A stretch of 43,420 bases of DNA from Chitinophaga pinensis (GTDB lineage Bacteria > Bacteroidota > Bacteroidia > Chitinophagales > UBA10324), in NCBI GenBank assembly GCA_945903305.1, contig CAMDOA010000018.1:1-43420 (forward strand), written 5' to 3'. The notes below the pieces were generated by a model. That model was not told the DNA's origin and did no database searches. It was given only the letters and a program-made list of their open reading frames with translations. Numbering within the stretch: position 1 is the first letter of the stretch; every line of letters begins with the position of its first letter. Made by a program: the position numbers and the translations under genes. Positions 8,757 to 17,342 of the stretch are shown piece after piece.

Positions 8757-10640
8757 ACTCAGCATCAATCGCTGATTGTATTTACTGGCGTTGTTCGAAA
8801 GGGAAATAATATAAATACCTTTTGGTAAAGAATGGTTGAGCGAAATTGATTTAGAAATAATTCCGCCTGATGCGGTTACCACAGTCTCATATACTGAGGC
8901 ACCAATGAGATTTACAATTGTTAATTGATAACTATGGTTATCTCCTGTTACAAATTCAAGATTAAAAATTCCGGATAATGGGTTGGGTGTTATTGAAAAC
9001 TTACCAATGTCTTCCCTATTAATTTCAAGGGTCATTATTTCATCTGATTTTAAATTTGAAGTTGTGAATGAAAATGTCTTTGGCACTTCGGCTCCTGATT
9101 TCCAGTAGCACTCATTCAGTATTTGTAATTCGTAGGTTGTATTTGAAATTAACCCCCTCAGTTTTTTATCGCAGGGAAAGCTTGCACTTTGATTTTTTTG
9201 AATCCAGATTGTATCGCCTGCTTTTCTGTATCGGATTTTATAAATAATTGCATTGTCAGTTGCGCTCCATCTTAGTTGTGCAGATGTATCACCGACCGAA
9301 ATAATTTTTACTGAATCTGGATTATTGCAGAATGATTTTGTTTTGAAAGAATAAATCGGCGACCAGCTACTCGTATCGTTATGCATTGGGTCGCAAACAG
9401 TTTGCACCTGAATTTCATATGGCGTGTTATCAATCAGATTGGTGAGTGTGCGGTTGTTGTATGGTAAAATTGTTCCTGAACTCGACCAGGTTTTTTCGCC
9501 GGCTACGCGTTTGCGAATTTTAAAACCGTAAACCGATTCATTGGCTTCCCATCCGATTTTTACTGTTGAAGCGCCAATATTTTTTATGCTGAATCCAGCA
9601 GGTTGATAGCAGTTGGATTGCTTTACTGAAATGGTTTTTGTCACACTGCTCATTGCTTCACTCATTTCATCTTTTACAATCACGGTATAACTTCCTTTTG
9701 TTGAAATGTCAATTGATGAATCATAACTGACCGATTGATTTTTTTCATTGAACCATTGGTAACTGAATTTTCCTTTTCCACCTGTAACAATTGCATTCAT
9801 TTTCAATGAACCTCCGGCCGGAATAATTGCATTTGCGGGATAAAACCGAATATTAAGTGTAGAAAAAATATTCACACGAACTGTATCTGTAACTGTTTGT
9901 GTATTGCCGCAAGCAGAAAGATGTGTTCCTGAAACCGCATAATCAATATAAGCCGGACAATTTGGATTCGACAAAAATGAAATCATGCTTCCGTTTGTGT
10001 TACTTAAACAATGGTTGTATTGTCCATCGTAACCTGGAGCAATAGACCGCCAGTTTACACTTGATGAAAGCAGTCCCACTGTTTTTAAAATGATGGATGG
10101 TCCGCCGATTCTCACACTTGTATCTTTTGGAAACTGCGCTCTGGAAAATGAAGTAATACGATAAGTGTTTTGTGTGTTGCCCTGCTTGCAAAAGGAAATT
10201 TTATGTGTTCCGGTTAAACAAACCGTCTGACCAATTTGCACCGGATTTTCACAATCAATATAATAATACAATGAACCAACGGATAATTCACCTGATGCAA
10301 TTTCAAGCTTTATTCCTTCGGCATTTTTATCGAGTGTTATATTGAACTCAATACAGTTATGTGAATCAACTGCGTTGCAGCATTTTCCTTTTCTCGAAAT
10401 ATCCGGAGATAAAAAAACTCCATCAGGCTTGCCTTCAAAGTTTACTTCGAATCTGAGAGCTGATGATGATTGGTCGTTTGAGCTGGCAAATGCATTTGTA
10501 CTGTTTCCAAAATTAGAATATAAAAACATGATTAAACTAACTACTCCGGCAAATGCAAATCCAATAGAACTATAAATTAATGCCGGGGCAATTTTTACTT
10601 TTTGCTTTACCTGAATCTTCGATTGTAAATATCGACTCAT
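8751..10640 (-). CDS. T9SS cargo protein with Ig-like and FN3 domains (copy 1)
   Basis: A 629-residue secreted protein. Order of parts: basic N-terminus with one hydrophobic segment (17-42) acting as signal or anchor; a Cys-containing N-terminal module (60-258, with CC at 87-88 and further single Cys); an Ig/PKD-like domain (262-340, ending in a GSYTVIVKD strand); two fibronectin type III domains (344-436 and 438-528); and a Por/T9SS C-terminal sorting domain (548-629) starting FSITPNPLSGIFNLEF and ending KGIYIISL...RLML. The CTD predicts export by the type IX system and attachment to the cell surface. No enzymatic motif is seen, so adhesion or matrix binding is a guess. It is a paralogue of the gene just upstream with the same domain order. 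Confidence 0.83.
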   Translation of the reverse strand: MSRYLQSKIQVKQKVKIAPALIYSSIGFAFAGVVSLIMFLYSNFGNSTNAFASSNDQSSSALRFEVNFEGKPDGVFLSPDISRKGKCCNAVDSHNCIEFNITLDKNAEGIKLEIASGELSVGSLYYYIDCENPVQIGQTVCLTGTHKISFCKQGNTQNTYRITSFSRAQFPKDTSVRIGGPSIILKTVGLLSSSVNWRSIAPGYDGQYNHCLSNTNGSMISFLSNPNCPAYIDYAVSGTHLSACGNTQTVTDTVRVNIFSTLNIRFYPANAIIPAGGSLKMNAIVTGGKGKFSYQWFNEKNQSVSYDSSIDISTKGSYTVIVKDEMSEAMSSVTKTISVKQSNCYQPAGFSIKNIGASTVKIGWEANESVYGFKIRKRVAGEKTWSSSGTILPYNNRTLTNLIDNTPYEIQVQTVCDPMHNDTSSWSPIYSFKTKSFCNNPDSVKIISVGDTSAQLRWSATDNAIIYKIRYRKAGDTIWIQKNQSASFPCDKKLRGLISNTTYELQILNECYWKSGAEVPKTFSFTTSNLKSDEIMTLEINREDIGKFSITPNPLSGIFNLEFVTGDNHSYQLTIVNLIGASVYETVVTASGGIISKSISLNHSLPKGIYIISLSNNASKYNQRLMLSK

Positions 10641-10755
10641 GTTGCGGGTGTTTTCGAGGTCGCTTTACGATTCGGTTTGTATAAAGATTTAGCTTTTTTA
10701 TTATTGGAAAATTGTAAAAAAAACAAAAACCAATAATCACAACGCCGATAAAATA

Positions 10756-12636
10756 TTACTGCGTTAATAAAATTCTCGCCGAATACTCTTCCTCGTTTTG
10801 TTTTACCTTTAAGAAATAAATTCCTTTCGGTAAATTCTGATCAAGAACAATTTGTTTGCTTAGTATGCCGGCTTCCGGAATAATTTCTTCCTGCCAAACT
10901 TTAGCACCGGCAATATTTATAACTTCTAAATGACAACTTTCATCAGATTTCAACAAAAGATTTAATTTAAAATTACCTGAATTTGGATTTGGATAAATGG
11001 AAAGAACGCCCAATTGATCTGCAAAAACATCGCCTTCATTTCGTTGATTAGTAGTTGTAGTTGTAAAATAAATAGTGTTTGAAAAAGCCGAATAATCAGC
11101 ATATCCGCAATCAGTGAGCACCTGAATTTCGTAACCTGCATTTTTAAAAAGCCCGGTAATTTTTCTCTGTAATGGTTGGGTAACGGTTTGATATTTATTT
11201 ATCCAGGTTGTTTCGCCAATTGTTTTATACCGAACACGATATTTAACAGCATTCGATGCGGCGCTCCAGCCAATTGTGGCATGGGTGTCGGAAACACTAA
11301 GCATTATTAGGTTTTCGGGATGCGCACATACAGGCCTTGTAGTAAAAGTATATAGTGGAGACCACTCACTTGTATCAGCGAAAGATGAATTGCAAACAGT
11401 TTGAATCTGAAATTCATATGCCGTGTTTTCAATCAGCTCCACCAATTTTCGATAGGGTGTTGGGGCATATGACCCTGTATTTGTCCAGGTGCTTGACCCG
11501 ACTTCTCGTCTGCGTATTTTATATCCGTAAACTCCTGGAATTGCCGTCCAGCTTACTTTAGCTGTTGATGATGTAATGGCAGAAATGCCAATATTAACAG
11601 GAAGGATACATGTAGCTTGTGTAACCGAAATTGTTGAACTAACAGAACCCATTGATGCACATAAAGCATCGCAAACAACTACCTGATAATTCCCTGGAGA
11701 AGAAACAGTTATTGAAGAAGTTGAACCTACTAATTGGTTGTTTGCGTCAAACCATTGATAAGTATAAGTGCCCATTCCGCCTGAAACATTTGCCGTTAGA
11801 GTTAATGATCCATTCGCTGGAATAATGGCCGGATTTGGATTGATTAAAACTGTAATTGCAGGATAAACAGTTATACGAACTGTGTCTTTTTTTAATCCTG
11901 TTGAACCACAAGCTGAAGTATGTATTCCGGAAATTTCATAATCAATATATGATGGTGAACCGTTTTGAGGAAGAAATAATACCTCAGTTGAATTTGTATT
12001 GCTAAGAAAAGAATTGTACTGTCCTGATATTCCCGGATAAATTGAACGCCATACTACCGATGAAGAATTTAATCCCGAAGTATTTAATGAAATTGCGGGG
12101 CCACCTATCCTTACACTTGTATCCTTTGGAAAAGTTACTTTCGAATAGGAAGTAATTCGATAAGTATTTTGGTTATTTCCGGGCTTGCAAAATATAACCT
12201 TATAATTTCCACCTCCCGAAAGACAAATTGGCTGACCAACCACAACTGGATTCAGGCAATCAATATAATAAAACATAGAACCAACAGGCTGTGGTCCAGA
12301 GGCAATTTCAAAATTTATTCCTTCAGAATATGTATCAAGTGTAATTGCGAATTCAATACATCTATCCGGATTACTTGCACCACAACATTGTCCGCTTCTT
12401 GAAATGGAAGGAGATATATAAACCGAATCAGAATGACCATTTAAATTCACTTCGAAATAAGGAACACCTGGACATGTTCCGGCAGCTAAAGAATTTGAAG
12501 AGGTTCCTAAGTTTGAATATAAGAAAGCAACCACACATGCAATACCGGTTAATGCAAAAGCGGCCGAAGCATATACTAATTTCTGAGAAACAGTAAGCTT
12601 TTGCTTATTTGATGGCTTTAATTGTAAACGCCTCAT
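10756..12636 (-). CDS. T9SS cargo protein with Ig-like and FN3 domains (copy 2)
   Basis: A 626-residue paralogue of the protein encoded immediately downstream, with the same layout: N-terminal hydrophobic segment (about 19-42), Cys-rich module with the shared block YRITSYSKVTFPKDTSVRIG, an Ig/PKD-like domain with YTYQWFDANNQLVG, two FN3 domains (TAKVSWTAIPGVYGYKIRRR and HATIGWSAASNAVKYRVRYK) and a T9SS sorting domain from LSIYPNPNSGNFKLNL to the C-terminus. It is predicted to be a surface-exposed, type IX secreted, non-enzymatic protein. The 115-nt gap between the copies means each could have its own promoter, although I found no exact TAnnTTTG box before either. The pair looks like an old tandem duplication. 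Confidence 0.83.
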   Translation of the reverse strand: MRRLQLKPSNKQKLTVSQKLVYASAAFALTGIACVVAFLYSNLGTSSNSLAAGTCPGVPYFEVNLNGHSDSVYISPSISRSGQCCGASNPDRCIEFAITLDTYSEGINFEIASGPQPVGSMFYYIDCLNPVVVGQPICLSGGGNYKVIFCKPGNNQNTYRITSYSKVTFPKDTSVRIGGPAISLNTSGLNSSSVVWRSIYPGISGQYNSFLSNTNSTEVLFLPQNGSPSYIDYEISGIHTSACGSTGLKKDTVRITVYPAITVLINPNPAIIPANGSLTLTANVSGGMGTYTYQWFDANNQLVGSTSSITVSSPGNYQVVVCDALCASMGSVSSTISVTQATCILPVNIGISAITSSTAKVSWTAIPGVYGYKIRRREVGSSTWTNTGSYAPTPYRKLVELIENTAYEFQIQTVCNSSFADTSEWSPLYTFTTRPVCAHPENLIMLSVSDTHATIGWSAASNAVKYRVRYKTIGETTWINKYQTVTQPLQRKITGLFKNAGYEIQVLTDCGYADYSAFSNTIYFTTTTTNQRNEGDVFADQLGVLSIYPNPNSGNFKLNLLLKSDESCHLEVINIAGAKVWQEEIIPEAGILSKQIVLDQNLPKGIYFLKVKQNEEEYSARILLTQ

Positions 12637-12892
12637 GAAATGGTGTTTTTAAAAATTTATTGCGCTGCGTTACGCATGGTTTTTAAAAAAGTTAAATTAT
12701 GATTCGTCAAAACAGAACTAATTGTTCCTTGAATATATTTTAAAACAGAAATGAATGCCCAAAAATATCAGTCGATTAAATTTTTTTCATTTACTCACCC
12801 ACCTATAAAAAACATGCCTGCTTAATAAACCCTTATTGAATTTATTAGCGGCAGCATTTTTCTTCCGAAATAATAACTAAAAAATGGGGCGC

Positions 12893-12900
12893 TATTTTTA
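12893..12900 (+). promoter_or_regulatory. Possible -7 promoter element of nth
   Basis: TATTTTTA sits 4 nt before the ATG at 12905 and would lie inside the reading frame if translation began at 12884, so it favours the later start. It is a one-base variant of TAnnTTTG without a clear -33 partner. Confidence 0.25.
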
Positions 12901-12904
12901 CCTC

Positions 12905-13564
12905 ATGACCCGAAAAAATTTATTTGATTTTGTTATTCAGTACTTCGAAATGAATATGCCTGTTGCCGAAACAGAACTGGTGTATGAAAACCCTTTTCAA
13001 CTTTTAGCATCTGTTATTCTTTCAGCGCAATGTACCGATAAGCGGGTGAACATGACTACTCCGGCGCTATTCAAAATGTATCCAACTCCCGAAAAATTAG
13101 CCAAAGCAACTTTCGATGATTTGTTTCCTTTTATTAAAAGCATATCGTATCCCAGCAATAAGACCAAGCACTTGATTGGTATGTCGCAAATGCTGGTAGA
13201 AAAATTTAACAGTGAAGTACCATCTGATACAGATCAGTTACAGCAATTGCCGGGTGTTGGAAGAAAGACCGCAAATGTGATTGCATCCTGCATTTTCAAT
13301 CAGCCGAAGATGGCAGTTGATACGCATGTGCAAAGAGTAGCTGCACGAATTGGTCTGACACGCGGCGCAAAAAACCCATTGCAAACCGAATTGCAATTGG
13401 TAAAACACATTCCTGAAAATCTGATTTCGAAAGCGCATCACTGGTTGATATTACACGGACGATATGTTTGTGTAGCTAGAAAACCTAAATGCGAAGAGTG
13501 CGGATTGCGTGAGGTTTGTAAATATTTTCAGAGTACTTTGCCTAAAGTGAAGATGAAAAAATGA
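12905..13564 (+). CDS. nth: Endonuclease III
   Basis: A 219-residue DNA glycosylase/AP lyase that removes oxidised pyrimidines in base excision repair. The helix-hairpin-helix LPGVGRKTA carries the catalytic lysine K121, VDTHVQR carries the catalytic aspartate D139, and the [4Fe-4S] ligands C189-x6-C196-x2-C199-x5-C205 are complete. I chose the ATG at 12905 (MTRKNLFDF) over the in-frame ATG at 12884 because family members start here and a possible -7 box lies between the two. The gene converges on the LexA-like gene with only 3 nt between stops, in a small repair neighbourhood with recA. Confidence 0.95.
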   Translation: MTRKNLFDFVIQYFEMNMPVAETELVYENPFQLLASVILSAQCTDKRVNMTTPALFKMYPTPEKLAKATFDDLFPFIKSISYPSNKTKHLIGMSQMLVEKFNSEVPSDTDQLQQLPGVGRKTANVIASCIFNQPKMAVDTHVQRVAARIGLTRGAKNPLQTELQLVKHIPENLISKAHHWLILHGRYVCVARKPKCEECGLREVCKYFQSTLPKVKMKK

Positions 13565-13567
13565 ACC

Positions 13568-14194
13568 TTAAAACTTCTTCACCACATCCAACACCTTTCC
13601 GCTGATTATGAAATCATCATCACGATGAATAAAAATTGGCGAATAATCTTTAGTTGATTCTGAAAGCAATACAATTCTATTGTTGGCTTTGTCGAGACGA
13701 TACTTTTTAATATTCGCCATGCCATCTATAATCGAAACAACATAATCGTTGTCTTTCGGCGAATTGTTTTCGCTATCAACAATTACATAATCGCCGCTTT
13801 CAATATTTTTTCCTTTCACACTTGATTTGTTCAGCGAATTGCCATCTGCTTTTATCACATACAATCCTTTTTTATAAGGCACCAGGTTGCGCGAGATTTT
13901 TAAATACCCTTCAATATTTTCAATGGCATAAATCTCCGCCGGCCCGCAATTCGCAGACCCAACTATCGGCAGTGAAACAAAAAGGGTATCTGCCTTGGCT
14001 TTGTTGCTGATCCGTTTGATGGTTTGGTTTCGCTTGTCAATTAAAATAAACCCCTTTGCCTCGAGCTGAGTTAAATGATGTTTTACCTTTTGCGGAAGTT
14101 TTTCACCAATGAGATCACCTATTTCGCGAAGAGTAAGGTTGCCGATATTCTTTCGGTCAATTTCACTGAGCAATTGTTCTTGTAACGAATGCAT
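13568..14194 (-). CDS. LexA-like self-cleaving repressor (S24 family)
   Basis: A 208-residue protein with a LexA-like winged-helix N-terminus (residues 1-62, LTLREIGDLIG...KVKHHLTQLEAKGFI) and an S24 peptidase C-terminus. The catalytic serine is S120 (ADGNSL) and the lysine K163 (ANIKKYRL). The scissile position aligns with E. coli LexA Ala84-Gly85 but reads C83-G84 (VGSANCGPAEI), the same Cys-Gly pair cut in UmuD. I start at the ATG at 14194; an upstream in-frame TTG at 14212 falls inside a perfect -7 box (TAAATTTG). It is divergent from recA, so it probably represses recA and itself until RecA filaments trigger self-cleavage. Calling it the true SOS LexA of this organism is inference. Confidence 0.8.
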   Translation of the reverse strand: MHSLQEQLLSEIDRKNIGNLTLREIGDLIGEKLPQKVKHHLTQLEAKGFILIDKRNQTIKRISNKAKADTLFVSLPIVGSANCGPAEIYAIENIEGYLKISRNLVPYKKGLYVIKADGNSLNKSSVKGKNIESGDYVIVDSENNSPKDNDYVVSIIDGMANIKKYRLDKANNRIVLLSESTKDYSPIFIHRDDDFIISGKVLDVVKKF

Positions 14195-14209
14195 AACAGA
14201 TTGTTTTTG

Positions 14210-14217
14210 CAAATTTA
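14210..14217 (-). promoter_or_regulatory. -7 promoter element of the LexA-like gene
   Basis: Read on the minus strand this is TAAATTTG, a perfect TAnnTTTG match, 15 nt before the ATG at 14194. It overlaps the alternative TTG start and so argues against it. No exact TTG lies at the expected -33 distance. Confidence 0.5.
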
Positions 14218-14254
14218 AATAAATTTAATTATTAATTCTGTAAAAACTTATTTA

Positions 14255-14272
14255 TTGACAAACTTGACAAAC
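14255..14272 (+). promoter_or_regulatory. Tandem TTGACAAAC repeat over the recA -33 region
   Basis: Two head-to-tail copies of TTGACAAAC (14255-14263 and 14264-14272) lie in the space between the LexA-like gene and recA. The second copy contains the recA -33 TTG. A direct repeat covering a promoter element next to a repressor gene is a candidate operator, though the repeat could be coincidental. Confidence 0.45.
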
Positions 14273-14293
14273 TCAAAAGAATATTTATATTTG
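14264..14293 (+). promoter_or_regulatory. recA promoter (TTG-N19-TAnnTTTG)
   Basis: TTG at 14264-14266, a 19-nt spacer and TATATTTG at 14286-14293 match the Bacteroidota housekeeping promoter in both boxes and spacing. This leaves a recA leader of about 125 nt, the longest in the window, whose content I could not interpret. Confidence 0.75.
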
Positions 14294-14424
14294 CACCGTA
14301 CACTACAAAAAAGCAATTAAAAAATTGTGAATAAATAATTCCTGAACTTTCGTTGTTGAAATGAAAGTGATTATTCACTTTCGTGGAGCATAGAAATACA
14401 AACTGCTCAAAAATTTTTTAAATC

Positions 14425-15462
14425 ATGGCAAACATATCTTCAGAAAAACTCAAGGCGCTCAAACTTGCAATGGACAAGCTTGACAAAGATTACGGAAAAG
14501 GCACTGTAATGAAATTAGGCGATTCTGTTATTGAACCGCTTGAATCTATTTCAACCGGCTCGCTCGGATTGGATGTGGCACTTGGAATCGGTGGATTACC
14601 AAAGGGTAGAGTGGTAGAAATTTATGGTCCGGAGTCAAGTGGAAAAACCACACTCGCCACTCATGTGATTGCAGAAGCGCAACGATTAGGTGGTATTGCG
14701 GCTTTTATAGATGCAGAACATGCGTTTGATAAAGGTTATGCGCAAAAGCTGGGTGTTGATGTCGAGAATCTTTTAATATCACAACCCGACAATGGCGAAC
14801 AGGCATTGGAAATTGTCGACAACCTCATTCGTTCAGGTGCGATTGATGTGATAGTGATTGACTCTGTTGCGGCACTTGTTCCAAAAGCAGAAATTGAAGG
14901 TGAAATGGGCGACAGTAAAATGGGATTGCATGCACGATTGATGAGTCAGGCAATGCGCAAACTCACTGGCACCATCAGCAAAACAAATTGTCTGTGCATT
15001 TTTATAAATCAGTTGCGCGAAAAAATTGGTGTCATGTTCGGAAATCCTGAAACTACTACCGGAGGTAACGCATTAAAATTTTATGCTTCGGTTCGGTTGG
15101 ATATTCGTCGGCTTGCACAAATAAAAGATGGCGAAGAAGTAATTGGAAACCGCGTGAAAGTGAAAGTTGTGAAAAATAAAGTGGCACCACCTTTCCGCAT
15201 GGTGGAGTTTGATATTATTTATGGAGAAGGAATAAGCAAGGTTGGCGAAATCATAGACATGGGAGTTGACATGCAAATTATTCAGAAGGCAGGTTCATGG
15301 TTCAGTTATGATGGAAACAAACTTGGCCAGGGTCGTGATGCGGTAAAACAATTACTGCGCGATAATCCTGAAATGGCTGAAGAGATAGAAGCAAAAGTGC
15401 GGGGCAAATTAATTTCGAACGGAGCTGCACATACTCCTGAATTAGCAACAGAAAAAAAATAG
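14425..15462 (+). CDS. recA: Recombinase A
   Basis: A 345-residue RecA, the ATP-dependent strand-exchange protein of homologous recombination and co-protease of LexA-type repressors. It has Walker [10 protein letters not shown] (about residues 69-77), the MAW-equivalent region, Walker [11 protein letters not shown], the L1/L2 DNA loops ([17 protein letters not shown] and [20 protein letters not shown]) and the conserved [17 protein letters not shown]. The short variable C-terminal tail ends in ATEKK. The promoter is at 14264-14293, and a strong terminator follows 20 nt after the stop. The gene is divergent from the LexA-like repressor gene. Confidence 0.98.
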   Translation: MANISSEKLKALKLAMDKLDKDYGKGTVMKLGDSVIEPLESISTGSLGLDVALGIGGLPKGRVVEIYGPESSGKTTLATHVIAEAQRLGGIAAFIDAEHAFDKGYAQKLGVDVENLLISQPDNGEQALEIVDNLIRSGAIDVIVIDSVAALVPKAEIEGEMGDSKMGLHARLMSQAMRKLTGTISKTNCLCIFINQLREKIGVMFGNPETTTGGNALKFYASVRLDIRRLAQIKDGEEVIGNRVKVKVVKNKVAPPFRMVEFDIIYGEGISKVGEIIDMGVDMQIIQKAGSWFSYDGNKLGQGRDAVKQLLRDNPEMAEEIEAKVRGKLISNGAAHTPELATEKK

Positions 15463-15481
15463 TTATAAAAAATAGTTGGTG

Positions 15482-15520
15482 AAAAAAATCCCGCTTCGGT
15501 TTTCGAGGCGGGATTTTTTT
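15482..15520. terminator. Rho-independent terminator after recA
   Basis: Perfect 13-bp arms AAAAAAATCCCGC (15482-15494) and GCGGGATTTTTTT (15508-15520), extended inward by a T-G wobble and a TCG/CGA stem around a GTTTT loop. Seven T follow the stem on the plus strand and seven A precede it, so it can also stop minus-strand transcripts. Confidence 0.92.
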
Positions 15521-15680
15521 GCTTAAATACTGAAGCAAAATTCAATTAGCGGTTGATTTTTTTAATAGATACATACAACTTCAGCCTTGTTGAAACAGAA
15601 CCGGCGGATAACTTTTTCACCTGGTTATTTTTACAATCAGAAAAAAGGCTTTTGACAATCATTTTTCAAGCATAAAAAAC

Positions 15681-15719
15681 ATGCAGCCCTTAGTTCAAAA
15701 TACAAAAGCACCATCTTGA
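15681..15719 (+). other. Possible 12-codon leader ORF before the flippase gene
   Basis: ATG at 15681 opens a 12-codon frame (MQPLVQNTKAPS) whose TGA stop overlaps the flippase TTG start by two bases (TTGA). This arrangement would allow translational coupling to a weak start codon. It may be fortuitous. Confidence 0.25.
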
Positions 15720-17248
15720 ATTCAATAATTAAAAAGCTTGCAGGTCAAACATTTATTTATGGTTTTTCAACCATGCTTGCCCGGTTTATTAATTATATGT
15801 TGTTGCCAATTCATACAGCTGTATTTATTCCAGCTGATTATGGAGTAATATCGGCGCTTTACTCCTATGTAAGTTTGTTTATTGTATTATTTACTTATGG
15901 AATGGAGACCGGCTTTTTCCGGTTTGCCACTAACCATCACGACAAACAAAGGATTTATTCCACAGCACAAATTTCTTTACTTTTTTCATCGACAATTTTT
16001 TTCATTCTGATTTCTTTTTTTGCGTCATCTATCGCACGGTTTATCGGATTTGCGGAACATCCTGAATATATATTGTGTTTTGCAGCGGTGTTGGCCCTCG
16101 ATGCAATAAGCGCCGTTCCATTTGCCCGATTGCGCATAGAAAACCGGCCTGTTAAGTATGGAATAATAAAGCTGATTAATGTTTTGGTAAATGTTGGACT
16201 TACCGCTTGGTTTTTAATAATTCAACCCTTTATAAACAGCGGAGAGTGGCTGATACAATTAAATGCGGATTCGATAATTTATGTTTTAATAAGCAATTTG
16301 ATTGCAAGCGCTGTTACACTTGTGTTAGCCGTTGGCACGGTTCGTAATTTGAGAATAAAAACAAAATCAAATTCTATAGATGAACCAGCTGGACAAGAAC
16401 CTTCAAATAAATTTAAATTCGATTTCGCTATCTGGAAAAAAATGTTCAGATATAGTTTGCCGCTTTTAATTGTAGGTCTCGCAGGTATGGTAAATGAAAC
16501 ACTTGATCGAGTGCTGTTATTACACCTGCTTCCTTATGGCGACAAGCAAAATTTTTCGCTCGTTGGAATTTATAGTGCCTGTTACAAATTAAGCATTCTC
16601 ATGACTTTGTTTGTGGGCGCCTACCGAATGGCCGCTGAACCCTTTTTTTTTAACGAAGCAAATAAAGCGGATGCAAAAAAAATATATGCGCAAACTATGA
16701 ACTACTTTGTTATTGCCTGCAGCTTTCTGTTCATATTTGTCATGTGTTTTCTTGAATACTTCAAATATTTTTTAGGAAACGAAAGCTATTATACGGGCTT
16801 ACAAATTGTTCCGGTTTTATTATTAGCAAATTTATTTCTTGGTGTTTATTATAACCTGACTATCTGGTACAAGCTAACCGATAAAACAATATATGGTTCG
16901 TACATCTCGCTGTTTGGCGCAGGCATTACCATTGGGTTAAATTTTTATCTCATTCCAAAAATCGGATTTATGGGTTCTGCATGGACAACGCTGGCGTGTT
17001 ATTCTATGATGATGATTGTCTCGTATTTTCTGGGGCAAAAAATTTATTTTGTTCCATATAGCATAAAACGATTTTTGTTATATGTAGGATTGGCATTGTT
17101 TCTTGGTTGGTTTTGCAACCCTTTCTACCACCAGCTTTTTGAAAGTCACCAGGCTTTATATCTGCTTGCCTCCGCCATCACGCTTGCCTTGTTTGTTTGT
17201 GTGGTGTTTTTTGCTGAAAAGTTTTGGAAACAAATTGAAAGACAATAA
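15716..17248 (+). CDS. Wzx-type polysaccharide/oligosaccharide flippase
   Basis: A 510-residue polytopic membrane protein of the MOP/PST (Wzx, RfbX) superfamily with about 12-14 hydrophobic helices. The N-terminus LAGQTFIYGFSTMLARFINYMLLP and the following FIPADYGVISALYSY match the amphipathic start and first helices of this family, so translation most likely begins at the TTG at 15716; the next in-frame ATG would remove helix 1. It would move lipid-linked glycans across the inner membrane. It is the only flippase in the window and converges on the 11-kb glycan operon, so it is the natural partner of those glycosyltransferases, but substrate assignment is inference. Confidence 0.83.
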   Translation: MNSIIKKLAGQTFIYGFSTMLARFINYMLLPIHTAVFIPADYGVISALYSYVSLFIVLFTYGMETGFFRFATNHHDKQRIYSTAQISLLFSSTIFFILISFFASSIARFIGFAEHPEYILCFAAVLALDAISAVPFARLRIENRPVKYGIIKLINVLVNVGLTAWFLIIQPFINSGEWLIQLNADSIIYVLISNLIASAVTLVLAVGTVRNLRIKTKSNSIDEPAGQEPSNKFKFDFAIWKKMFRYSLPLLIVGLAGMVNETLDRVLLLHLLPYGDKQNFSLVGIYSACYKLSILMTLFVGAYRMAAEPFFFNEANKADAKKIYAQTMNYFVIACSFLFIFVMCFLEYFKYFLGNESYYTGLQIVPVLLLANLFLGVYYNLTIWYKLTDKTIYGSYISLFGAGITIGLNFYLIPKIGFMGSAWTTLACYSMMMIVSYFLGQKIYFVPYSIKRFLLYVGLALFLGWFCNPFYHQLFESHQALYLLASAITLALFVCVVFFAEKFWKQIERQ

Positions 17249-17342
17249 GCGGCAGGAATAAAAAAAGAAAAGTCAGGCGCAACTTCATTCGGTCGATTCA
17301 AATTATGGAAGCGGTTTCTGTTTCAGAATAAAAATGCATTCA

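Noticed and set aside
12809-15682. Shared ATAAAAAACATGC before nth and before the flippase
   Set aside because: A 13-bp A-rich match in two intergenic regions with no further similarity is likely chance.
17249-17342. Terminator between flippase and SGNH gene
   Set aside because: No convincing hairpin was found in the 94 nt between these convergent genes.
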